A stretch of 60,527 nucleotides of DNA. Origin: Saprospiraceae bacterium. GTDB lineage: Bacteria; Bacteroidota; Bacteroidia; Chitinophagales; Saprospiraceae. The stretch lies in assembly GCA_028285545.1 (NCBI GenBank), contig JANQPA010000093.1, positions 1 through 60,527 of the forward strand, written 5' to 3'. The translations under genes were made by a program, and so were the position numbers. Under the pieces are notes generated by a model. The model ran no database searches and had not been told where the DNA came from. It saw only the letters and a program-made list of their open reading frames with translations. Position 1 is the stretch's first letter. Every line of letters begins with the position of its first letter. This document shows, one piece after another, positions 10,341 to 17,557 of the stretch.

Positions 10341-10562
10341 CTAACTACTAACAAATTATAATCCCATGAATACTCTTCTCAATTGAAAACTGAATGGTAA
10401 AATTTTGCTATAAAATTATTTTTTATGATGTAAACAACTCTAAAGCAGCAATGTGTTCCATCTTATCCCATCTTAAACTTATTTTAACACATTGTTCTTC
10501 ATAATTTCCCCATAATAACGAATCTAGCATCAAAAAAATTTTTTACTTTGCAAAATTTCCAC

Positions 10563-10600
10563 AAAAAAAATAAGTCGCATCACTTTTGCGATACGACTTA
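10563..10600 (-). terminator. Repeat unit 2: hairpin plus U-tract on minus strand
   Basis: Arms 10571-10583 and 10588-10600 with a 4-base loop, near-identical in sequence to unit 1 (GTCGTATC core). The two positions that are mismatched on the plus strand become G-U wobbles on the minus strand. Eight T follow on the minus strand (10563-10570). It could terminate transcription from the MauG operon or a small RNA. Confidence 0.78.
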
Positions 10601-10636
10601 TCATTAATAGTTATAATCCCATGAACATCTGCGAAC

Positions 10637-10657
10637 AAAAATTCAGCCGAAGCTGAA
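10637..10657 (-). terminator. TTCG-tetraloop terminator on minus strand
   Basis: On the minus strand TTCAGC-TTCG-GCTGAA is followed by five T. It lies directly upstream of repeat unit 2 and next to a 15-base palindrome (10670-10684), so transcripts from the right are probably stopped here before the unit 2 segment starts. Confidence 0.6.
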
Positions 10658-10982
10658 GTATATTTTGAACACCAATAATTGGTGTGAAAAATCTTTTGAA
10701 AAATTTGCATTTAGCAAGTCAACCTCGTTTTTTTTTAGAAATTGACTTGCTATTGCAAACGAAAGAATCCCATGTACATATCCAACTTTTTGTCGATTCT
10801 TTAATCGATTACTTCGTTTGACATTACAAACATCTTAATTTTCTATAGGGATGCAAAGTACAAAAATGAGGTTTTGTGAAAAAAAAATAAATTTAAAATC
10901 ACCATAAAAAAGGCATTTTTGATTTTTTTGTGAAAAAAAAGTAAAATAAAATTAATTTTCTCACCCAAAAAAAATTGCATTT

Positions 10983-12098
10983 TTACTGAAAAGGAGATTG
11001 AAATTCTGGCTTTTTAATAAAAGATGTATCGGTTAACATTTCCAAAAAACTGATTAAATCCTTTTTATCCTGTTCAGAAAGGAAGAAAGGTTGAATGTTT
11101 GGATCTTCGTTAATTACTCCATGGCCTCCTCCACTATAATGATCCAAAACCTCCTCTAGAGTCTGAAATCGACCATCATGCATATAGGGAGCAGTAAGAG
11201 CAATATTTCTGAGTGTAGGCACTCTGAATTTACCATTATCAAAAATATTATTGATGACCTCTCCTCTACCCTTGTCCACAAAGCTTTCAAGATCAGGAAC
11301 ATCATCCAATCCATTATTTATAAAATTATTATCTGTAAAATTCGGAGCGAAATGACAGTGAGAACATCCTGGGTGCTGTTGATTTTGGGGCAATTCTTCA
11401 AAAAAGAACAATTGTTGTCCTCTTCTTTCGGAATCAGTAGGCCAACCATCATTCAGCCAGATAACCCGATCATACCTGGAATTTGCACTTACCAGGCTAC
11501 GTTCAAACTGGGCAATTGCCTTGACAGTTAAATCTCTAGTGATTTCAGATTTTTTCTCTATTCCAAATGCTTTTCGAAAGAGAGCAGGGTAAGTGGGATG
11601 TCTTCTTAGTTTTTGTTCTACATTCGTCCAGTCTTCATTCATCTCCAGATGATCTTCCACAGGAATCAAAGCCTGGTCTTCTAATGATTCGGCTCTACCA
11701 TCCCAAAAAAAGCCTTTTGTATTCAAGGACAAATTCACCAAAGACATGGATGAACGCACACCTGTTCTTCCAAAAACACCTTCGCTTACTGCATTTCCAT
11801 CCGTAAAAGCTAATTCGGGTCTATGGCAGGAGGCACAGGAAATGGTACTGTCTAGTGACAAGATGGGATCAAAAAATAAATGGCGCCCCAACATAACCCC
11901 ATCATTGGTCATAGGATTGTCTTCAGGGATAACTGGGTCTGGCATCCATTCCGGCAATTGAATCTCATAGGGTTGTGGATTATAAGTTGCCTGTATTCGA
12001 TCATCGGGCTCACAATCTTCACATCCGCCAACAGGGGGAGTCTTTTCACAGGTAGTCAGAATTAATACTATAATTAATGTAGGGATAATTTTTTTCAT
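10983..12098 (-). CDS. Di-heme cytochrome c peroxidase/MauG-family lipoprotein
   Basis: 371 residues. The signal ends in LILTTC with a likely lipidated C17, so the protein is periplasmic and membrane-anchored. Two c-type heme sites are visible, C88-x-x-C91-H92 (ISCASCHRPELAFTDG) and C245-x-x-C248-H249 (HPGCSHCHF), together with the family motifs LGRHLFFDPILS, FWDGRAESLEDQA and TAPYMHDGRFQTLEEVLDHY. The family reduces peroxide or, in MauG/MbnH, oxidises partner-protein tryptophans. It is the last gene of the run that contains a paralogue (12332) and two MbnP-family proteins, so an MbnH-like role on MbnP is a reasonable inference. The start at 12098 fits the lipobox. Confidence 0.9.
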   Translation of the reverse strand: MKKIIPTLIIVLILTTCEKTPPVGGCEDCEPDDRIQATYNPQPYEIQLPEWMPDPVIPEDNPMTNDGVMLGRHLFFDPILSLDSTISCASCHRPELAFTDGNAVSEGVFGRTGVRSSMSLVNLSLNTKGFFWDGRAESLEDQALIPVEDHLEMNEDWTNVEQKLRRHPTYPALFRKAFGIEKKSEITRDLTVKAIAQFERSLVSANSRYDRVIWLNDGWPTDSERRGQQLFFFEELPQNQQHPGCSHCHFAPNFTDNNFINNGLDDVPDLESFVDKGRGEVINNIFDNGKFRVPTLRNIALTAPYMHDGRFQTLEEVLDHYSGGGHGVINEDPNIQPFFLSEQDKKDLISFLEMLTDTSFIKKPEFQSPFQ

Positions 12099-12110
12099 AA
12101 GTTTTATTTG

Positions 12111-12325
12111 TATTCACGGATTCACGGATTCACGGATTCACGGATTTATGGGTTCAGGGTGAGAGGATGTACAGTTCAAGGTTTAGTTCATTATTTGTGC
12201 TTTTTTTATACAATATAAATGCAAATATTTTATGCATAATTTGGGGATCTGAATGAGAAAAAAACTAGAATAAGTAACTTCTCCTCAAATTTTGCAATCC
12301 TATAACCTAAACCCGTGAACCCCTG
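12111..12325. repeat. Hairpin element, ATTCACGG tandem arm
   Basis: Positions 12112-12143 are four exact copies of ATTCACGG followed by degenerate copies to 12159. The partial reverse complement, CCCGTGAACCCCTG type, lies at 12306-12325. About 145 AT-rich bases separate the arms. It lies between the two peroxidase genes and belongs to the recurring class of hairpins with tandem-repeat arms. Confidence 0.7.
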
Positions 12326-12331
12326 ATAACG

Positions 12332-13408
12332 TTAAAAAGGACTACTATAAGCCTCATTACTAATGAAGGTGCTATCCGTCAAAGTGTTCAAAAAAGCAAT
12401 CAAATCTTTTTTGTCTTGTTCAGATAAATTCAAGGGTCTAACATTAGGGCTAACATTAGGGCTAGGGTGTCCCCCAGAATTGTAGTGCTCCAATACTTCT
12501 TCCAGGGTCTTAAAACGTCCATCGTGCATATAAGGGGCAGTAACAGCAATATTCCGTAATGTTGGAACTTTAAACTGGCCTTCCTCAAAAATTTTACCAC
12601 TGATAGCTCCCTTTCCTTTATCACGATTTATCAAATCCGGATCAATTCCATTATTTTCAAAACCAATGTGAGTAAAAAGAGGGTCTGTGTGACAATGTCC
12701 GCATTCAGAAAATGACAGCTCTTCAGACGCATCAAAAAAGATGGTCATTCCTCTCCATTCCTGTTCAGTAAATTTTCTTTTACCAGCTACCATTTGGTCA
12801 TAAGGTGAATCAGTGCTTATTAAAGTGCGCTGGAACTGACTTAATGCTTTGGCCACCCATTCTTTCTTTATCTCTTTTCTTTTTATTCCGAAGGCGTCCT
12901 TGAATAGTTTTGGATATAGGGGATGTTTTTTTAACCTATTTTCAACTTCTTCCCAGGTGTTCCCCATTTCAAGAGTATCAATAACCGGATGAATGGCCTG
13001 TGCTTCCAAGGAAATTGAACGGCCATCCCAAAAAAGGCCCTTATAGTGGTACCCTATATTGGCCAGCGAAGGAGATGAGCGTTTTCCTAAATGTCCTTCA
13101 ATTCCTTCACTAAAGGCCCTACCATCTGTAAAGGCTAATTTTTGCTGATGGCAATTGGCACAGGAGATGGTAGAATCTAAAGAAAGTATAGGATCATAAA
13201 ATAGATGACGCCCTAGGAAGATTCCCTCTTCACTCAATGGGTTAAAAGATGGCTGAGCCATTTTATAAAACAAGTCTGGCTCATCCAAAACATAGGGAGA
13301 AGGCTGGTGTGTTTTTTGTAAAAAGAAATCTTGTTGCAAGCCTATCAGCAATAAAACGAGCAGTAAAAGAATAGTTGTGACAAAAAATGTCGCTCGTTTA
13401 TTCAACAT
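12332..13408 (-). CDS. Di-heme cytochrome c peroxidase/MauG-family protein
   Basis: 358 residues with one N-terminal hydrophobic segment (residues 8-24), either a membrane anchor or a signal peptide. Heme sites are C83-A-N-C86-H87 (ISCANCHQQKLAFTDG) and C236-G-H-C239-H240. The family motifs LGRHLFYDPILS, LFWDGRSISLEAQA and TAPYMHDGRFKTLEEVLEHY are present. It is clearly a paralogue of the downstream gene at 10983. Its start codon overlaps the stop of the MbnP gene upstream (TAATG), a sign of translational coupling and therefore of a shared function with MbnP. Confidence 0.9.
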   Translation of the reverse strand: MLNKRATFFVTTILLLLVLLLIGLQQDFFLQKTHQPSPYVLDEPDLFYKMAQPSFNPLSEEGIFLGRHLFYDPILSLDSTISCANCHQQKLAFTDGRAFSEGIEGHLGKRSSPSLANIGYHYKGLFWDGRSISLEAQAIHPVIDTLEMGNTWEEVENRLKKHPLYPKLFKDAFGIKRKEIKKEWVAKALSQFQRTLISTDSPYDQMVAGKRKFTEQEWRGMTIFFDASEELSFSECGHCHTDPLFTHIGFENNGIDPDLINRDKGKGAISGKIFEEGQFKVPTLRNIAVTAPYMHDGRFKTLEEVLEHYNSGGHPSPNVSPNVRPLNLSEQDKKDLIAFLNTLTDSTFISNEAYSSPF

Positions 13409-14193
13409 TATTCCAAGCTTAAAGAATTGCCAAGATTTTCCGATATAAATCGAGCAATTTCCAAATTATTGGTATGATCTTGAGTTACCTGCCGAAAATC
13501 AAGAAAATCACCAGAATTTTTCACTAAAATATTATTTAGGTCAATATTAAAATCAAGGGAAAGAGGTGTACCAGGTTTAACTTCAAAATCTTCAATAAAT
13601 ACTTTTTCCTTATAGAGTTCACTGGCACCAATATGAAAGGTCAGTTTTTCCGTAAAAGCCCCATCTCTATTTAAATCGGCGTTTCCTTCAATTTTACTAA
13701 AAATATAGCCTTTGGCAGCTGTCCAGTAGTTATCACTGAGCGGGTGGCCGGCAGAATAATCACCGGGTTGTGTGCCATTAAAATCATCGGCTACTCCTAT
13801 TCCTACTTTTATACCTTTGTATTTTCCAGCCGGAATGTTATCTACTTGCAAAATAATGCCTTCATTTGCAGCAGGCTGAGAAGTGATGTCTTTAAAGCTA
13901 ATCAGAGCAATATCTACTAATTCTTCTCCCCCACTAATCGTATCTTCCATTTCTGAAATTAAGGTAAGGTGGGAAATATAAAACTGAAAAAGCTGGAATC
14001 GCAAATCCATTCCTGCTTCATAATTATAAGCATTCTCATACATCAACAATGGTTGTCCCTTAAAACTGGATTTAAAGTTGACGTTCACATTTCCAACTAA
14101 ATCATCTCCGTCGGATGTAGAATCATTAACACAGGAAAAAAGTCCCAGCATTAAAAAGCTTAACAGGCCAAAAAAGATTGAAGTACTCCTCAT
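13408..14193 (-). CDS. MbnP-family lipoprotein (methanobactin-associated type)
   Basis: 261 residues with lipobox LGLFSC (C21). The mature protein has the MbnP pattern: NVNFKSSFKG early strand, RFQLFQFYISHLTLI, VGIGVADDFNG, GHPLSDNYWTAAKGYIFSKIEG, then FHIGAS. In characterised MbnP proteins a tryptophan near the HPLS segment is oxidised to kynurenine by the di-heme partner MbnH and takes part in copper binding; W in NYWTAAKGY is the obvious candidate here. The coupling TAATG with the di-heme gene at 12332 fits a substrate-enzyme pair. The function is inferred from the family. Confidence 0.82.
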   Translation of the reverse strand: MRSTSIFFGLLSFLMLGLFSCVNDSTSDGDDLVGNVNVNFKSSFKGQPLLMYENAYNYEAGMDLRFQLFQFYISHLTLISEMEDTISGGEELVDIALISFKDITSQPAANEGIILQVDNIPAGKYKGIKVGIGVADDFNGTQPGDYSAGHPLSDNYWTAAKGYIFSKIEGNADLNRDGAFTEKLTFHIGASELYKEKVFIEDFEVKPGTPLSLDFNIDLNNILVKNSGDFLDFRQVTQDHTNNLEIARFISENLGNSLSLE

Positions 14194-14267
14194 AATAGAA
14201 AAAGATTAGAGAACTAAAAAAAGCTACATTATTTTAAACGCATTTCACGGTAAAAAGATAAGTCAAT

Positions 14268-15167
14268 CTACCTGTTATTTGCTGTGACATCAATCACTAA
14301 AAAAGCATTTGTAAGATTATTGACAATCTTGTCCTGAATTTGTTCTTCCGTATCCAACCGGACATTGACTCCTTCCAGTAGTGCTGCATAATCTATTCTA
14401 AGAATTACCTCTGTATTAAATCCTGGATTTAAACTAAAATCGATTGGAAAGTTGAGTTGTGGTGCCACCAATGTTTTATCCAATTGAACTTTAACAGAAT
14501 CAAGAGAAAGCTGACTGGTATCCCTGTATAGCTCCATTTCAAAAAACACATACCCCTGGTCATCATCAATATATAGATCAGGTTCACTCAATGGATGACC
14601 ATCTGGCAATTCATTAATATCTGATTTACTGGTTGGATCTACAAGACCAAAATCCAAACCTACAGAAACAAAATCTCCTCCTCCCTTTATGGTCCCAATG
14701 GTATAATCACTCAACTGGGTAGCATCTACAAGGGCAAAATTGTCTTCTACAGTGTCCAAACGAATACGGCTGCCTTCGATAACTACCAGTCCCAGTTCCT
14801 CCTCTACTTCTAATGTTTGGCCAGTATTGTCAGTCAAATGAAGATTGCTGATAAAATATCGCAATGTTTTAAACTGAAAAACCTGATCAAAATCATCAAG
14901 ATGGGTAGTATTGCCGGGAAGCACCCCTTCAGTCAGGGAGTCACGAACAAACCTGTGTTGAACATCAAGGACCAAGCTTGGGAATTCACAACAATCTGAG
15001 CAGGGATTATCTGCATCTAATGCATAATTCAGAGCTTCCGTATTTAGGCATCCGCTTTCTGGCTCAAAGCAGGAAGGAAGGGATAACAGGATGGCGATAC
15101 AAAAGCCTGTCCAGCCTATAGAAAATGATCTTTTAGTAATTATTTTAGCCCCGGGCTTCCTTTTCAT
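14268..15167 (-). CDS. Second MbnP-family lipoprotein with Cys-rich N-terminal motif
   Basis: 299 residues with lipobox SLPSC near residue 33. Directly after it comes a cysteine-rich stretch beginning GCLNTEALNYALDADNPC and ending SDCCEFP, like the GCxxxxAxNYxxxA module of Bacteroidota surface proteins. The MbnP core follows: VLDVQHRFVRDSL, FQFKTLRYFISNLHL, GHPLSEPDLYIDDDQGYVFF. The tryptophan of the paralogue is replaced, so this copy may not be a tryptophan-oxidation substrate. Its start lies inside the end of the upstream exonuclease gene (23-base overlap). Confidence 0.75.
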   Translation of the reverse strand: MKRKPGAKIITKRSFSIGWTGFCIAILLSLPSCFEPESGCLNTEALNYALDADNPCSDCCEFPSLVLDVQHRFVRDSLTEGVLPGNTTHLDDFDQVFQFKTLRYFISNLHLTDNTGQTLEVEEELGLVVIEGSRIRLDTVEDNFALVDATQLSDYTIGTIKGGGDFVSVGLDFGLVDPTSKSDINELPDGHPLSEPDLYIDDDQGYVFFEMELYRDTSQLSLDSVKVQLDKTLVAPQLNFPIDFSLNPGFNTEVILRIDYAALLEGVNVRLDTEEQIQDKIVNNLTNAFLVIDVTANNR

Positions 15168-15966
15168 AATCCTTAACCAACTTTTTAACGATTTGCTTTA
15201 CCTGGGAAGAAAACTCTTTATTGAGAATCCAATTATAATATTGCCGGTCATTAACGAGTGTTTCAGCTACGGGTTTGCCCGCATATTTTCCAAAGGCAAA
15301 AACAGGAACACCATCAGGGTCATATTTCATTCTCTGTGTGGCATCCAAAAAGCGATTATCATTGGTAAACTCATGAATTACCTGCATGTCATTTCTGACC
15401 GGCTTAGGAGTTACATTCCCATCTTCATCAACGTAATCAATCCCTTCATATTTTTTTATCTGGCCTTTAAATACTTCTATTGTCGCCTTAACATCAGCCA
15501 GAGCATCATGAGCATCTTCAATTTCCTGATCACAATAAAACTTCAGGGCTGCTCTAAGTGTACGTGGTTCCATTTTATAAAATATCCGCTGAATATCGAT
15601 GGTCCTTCTTTTCGTGATGTCAAATTCAATCCCCACACGAGCAAATTCTTCCATTAATAATGGAATATCAAATCGATTAGAATTATACCCAGCCAGATCC
15701 GCATTGCCAATAAAATCAAATATCTGTTTAGCTACTTGCTGAAAAACGGGTTTATTGGCAACATCCTTAGGCTTTATTCCATGGACATTCATAGCCTCCA
15801 GAGAAATGGGGATCCCTGGATTGATTAACATGGATAGTTCTTCAGGTGCCTTACCATTTTTGAAATATTTTATAATGGCAATTTGGATTATCCTATCCCT
15901 GATCACATTCAATCCGGTAGCTTCAATATCAAAAAAACAAAGATCGCGGCTTAGCTTAAACTCCAT
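15145..15966 (-). CDS. DnaQ-like 3'-5' exonuclease with C-terminal DUF3820-like segment
   Basis: 273-residue DEDDh exonuclease. Exo I is FFDIEATGL near residue 11 (D and E), Exo II is AGYNSNRFDIPLL, and Exo III is EDAHDALADVKAT (H and D). Such domains proofread in DNA polymerase III epsilon or act as free nucleases. The C-terminal FAFGKYAGKPVAE plus YYNWILNKEF resembles the small DUF3820 domain seen after such exonucleases. It sits between apbE (21-base gap) and the MbnP gene (overlap); why a DNA enzyme is co-transcribed with heme and copper genes is not clear. Confidence 0.88.
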   Translation of the reverse strand: MEFKLSRDLCFFDIEATGLNVIRDRIIQIAIIKYFKNGKAPEELSMLINPGIPISLEAMNVHGIKPKDVANKPVFQQVAKQIFDFIGNADLAGYNSNRFDIPLLMEEFARVGIEFDITKRRTIDIQRIFYKMEPRTLRAALKFYCDQEIEDAHDALADVKATIEVFKGQIKKYEGIDYVDEDGNVTPKPVRNDMQVIHEFTNDNRFLDATQRMKYDPDGVPVFAFGKYAGKPVAETLVNDRQYYNWILNKEFSSQVKQIVKKLVKDYEKEARG

Positions 15967-15987
15967 AAAAAATAATTTCAGGGTGAT

Positions 15988-17040
15988 TCAATTAAAAATA
16001 TCTGATAATCCTGGGGTATACTTTTCTGCCAGGCTCCCATCTTCAAGCCCATAAATCAAATAAGCATCAACATCTTGTAAGCTATTGATCAATTCAAAAG
16101 CTGCCTCAGTTCCCAGAACCATACAAGCCGTTGCCAGAGCATCAGCATACATACAATTATTTGCAATGATAGTAGCGCTTAAAAGGGTGTTGCGTTCTGG
16201 GAATCCAGTATGAGGATTGATGGTATGGCTGTACTTTACACCATTCACCTCATAAAAATTTCGGTAATTACCCGAAGTAGCCATTCCTTTATTCTCTAAT
16301 GGGATGATGGCAACAAAATCAGTGAGGTCTGAAGTTTCAGAAGGTTGGTTAATCCCAATAGACCAGGGTTCTCCTTTTTTATTAAGCCCGCGGGCAACTA
16401 CCTCACCGCCAATTTCGACTAAAAAGTCATTTACTTCATTTTCTTTTAACAAATTGCCAATAGCATCAACCCCGTAGCCTTTGGCCAGGGCACTAAAATC
16501 CAATTGTATGCCTGGACTACGCTTGTTCAATTTCACCCTCTCTCCTTCTTCAACGAGTTGTAGTTTTTCAAACCCAACAAAGTCCAAAAGTGAATCAACA
16601 AGGTTACTATCTACCTTAGTTACGGGTTTTCGAGGGGTATAACCAAAGCCCCAGTAATTTCCCAAGGGCATAATAGTGGGATCAAAAGCTCCCTCGGTTA
16701 AGGTAAATATTTCAGCTGCTGCTTTTAGGTTTTCCAGGAAATGATTTTTTTGCTTGCCCCCTTCTGAAAGCAAAATCCCTTCTACAGATTGATTAAAATT
16801 GGAAATCATTGAAGAAGGAATGTAAGTAGAAACTTCCTGGTTTAGAGCCAACAGCAGAGAATCTATTGCTTGTTGAAAATTTCTTTGCTCGGGATCTTTG
16901 TAGGTAATTCGATAATAAGTTCCCATTGTTTCTCCCTGAAGGCTGATATAAGTCTGCGAGTCTGCTTGCTTGTCATTTTGGCAAGCCAACAAGGTGAACG
17001 CTATACCAAGTAATAACAGGTTCCTTATTCTGAGCAGCAT
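15988..17040 (-). CDS. apbE: FAD:protein FMN transferase
   Basis: 350-residue lipoprotein (LLACQ, C20) of the ApbE family, which attaches FMN covalently to threonine or serine of periplasmic flavoproteins using FAD and Mg2+. Family motifs are SLQGETMGTYYRITY at the N-terminus, FDPTIMPLGNYWGFG, LDFSALAKGYGVDAI, HTINPHTGFP, and ADALATACMVLG (metal-site D and T). It starts immediately after the DoxX stop with no spacer (TAAATG), so the two are one transcript. No flavoprotein target such as Nqr or Rnf subunits is seen in the window. Confidence 0.92.
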   Translation of the reverse strand: MLLRIRNLLLLGIAFTLLACQNDKQADSQTYISLQGETMGTYYRITYKDPEQRNFQQAIDSLLLALNQEVSTYIPSSMISNFNQSVEGILLSEGGKQKNHFLENLKAAAEIFTLTEGAFDPTIMPLGNYWGFGYTPRKPVTKVDSNLVDSLLDFVGFEKLQLVEEGERVKLNKRSPGIQLDFSALAKGYGVDAIGNLLKENEVNDFLVEIGGEVVARGLNKKGEPWSIGINQPSETSDLTDFVAIIPLENKGMATSGNYRNFYEVNGVKYSHTINPHTGFPERNTLLSATIIANNCMYADALATACMVLGTEAAFELINSLQDVDAYLIYGLEDGSLAEKYTPGLSDIFN

Positions 17041-17436
17041 TTACTTATTCTTTTTTATCAAAGCATCTATTGAATATGATCCTGCCCCAGTAAATGACAA
17101 ACTAACATAAACCATCAGGTACATAAGTCCTTTTTCAATAGTACCAAAGGGGTCGCCGGCATGACGCATAAAAACGGCCACCATCATAGTAATAATTAAA
17201 GGAATCACAGCCAATCTGGTCAGAAATCCCAAACCAATTAAAATGCTGCACACAAATTCAGCAAATGCAACGAGAGCTAATGAGGCAACAGGGCCAATAC
17301 CAAAGGGGTCAAAAAAAGAAATTTCTTCACCTGAAAAAAGTCTTGACACCTTACCCCAGCCGTGCCCATAGGCCATGGCTGCTCCAAAACTGAGCCTTAA
17401 TAGAAGCAGCCCAATATCTGTATTCCTTGAATTCAT
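17041..17436 (-). CDS. DoxX family membrane protein
   Basis: 131 residues with four predicted membrane segments and the DoxX pattern LLLRLSFGAAMAYGHGWGK, GPVASLALVAFAEFVCSILIGLGFLTRLA and FAFG-free short loops. DoxX proteins are small quinone-linked or redox-stress membrane proteins of imprecise function. It is the first gene of the minus-strand run DoxX-apbE-exonuclease-MbnP-MbnP-MauG-MauG. Confidence 0.85.
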   Translation of the reverse strand: MNSRNTDIGLLLLRLSFGAAMAYGHGWGKVSRLFSGEEISFFDPFGIGPVASLALVAFAEFVCSILIGLGFLTRLAVIPLIITMMVAVFMRHAGDPFGTIEKGLMYLMVYVSLSFTGAGSYSIDALIKKNK

Positions 17437-17557
17437 TATGGATTTTTTTTTCTTTTGAGAATGCCCAAAGGTAAATAAAATTTGGCGATTGACTAAAGTT
17501 TTGCCAATTTGCGCCGGGCCTCATTTTATTGGTATTATGGTGATTAATTGAGCGTAT

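Larger units (their letters stand above)
10111..10982. other. Structured 872-base spacer with three related hairpin units
   Basis: There is no credible protein gene. Three sites share AATCCCATG on the plus strand (10361, 10615 and 10766 regions), each next to a hairpin: 10318-10340, 10571-10600, and an 11-bp stem 10712-10722/10742-10752 with a 19-base loop. Units 1 and 2 are near-duplicates. The segment 10346-10359 is the exact inverted copy of 10117-10130 in the SprB gene leader. Plausible readings are tandem small RNAs or leader RNAs on the minus strand, or short leader ORFs on the plus strand. Confidence 0.6.

Noticed and set aside
10361-10378. Tiny plus-strand ORFs after AATCCCATG (6-11 codons) as leader peptides
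   Set aside because: The three peptides share no sequence beyond the first residues, and the hairpin wobble pattern favours minus-strand RNA. Kept only as an alternative in the spacer entry.
12112-12159. CRISPR array from the regular ATTCACGG copies
   Set aside because: The copies are directly adjacent with no spacers, far too short, and there are no cas genes.
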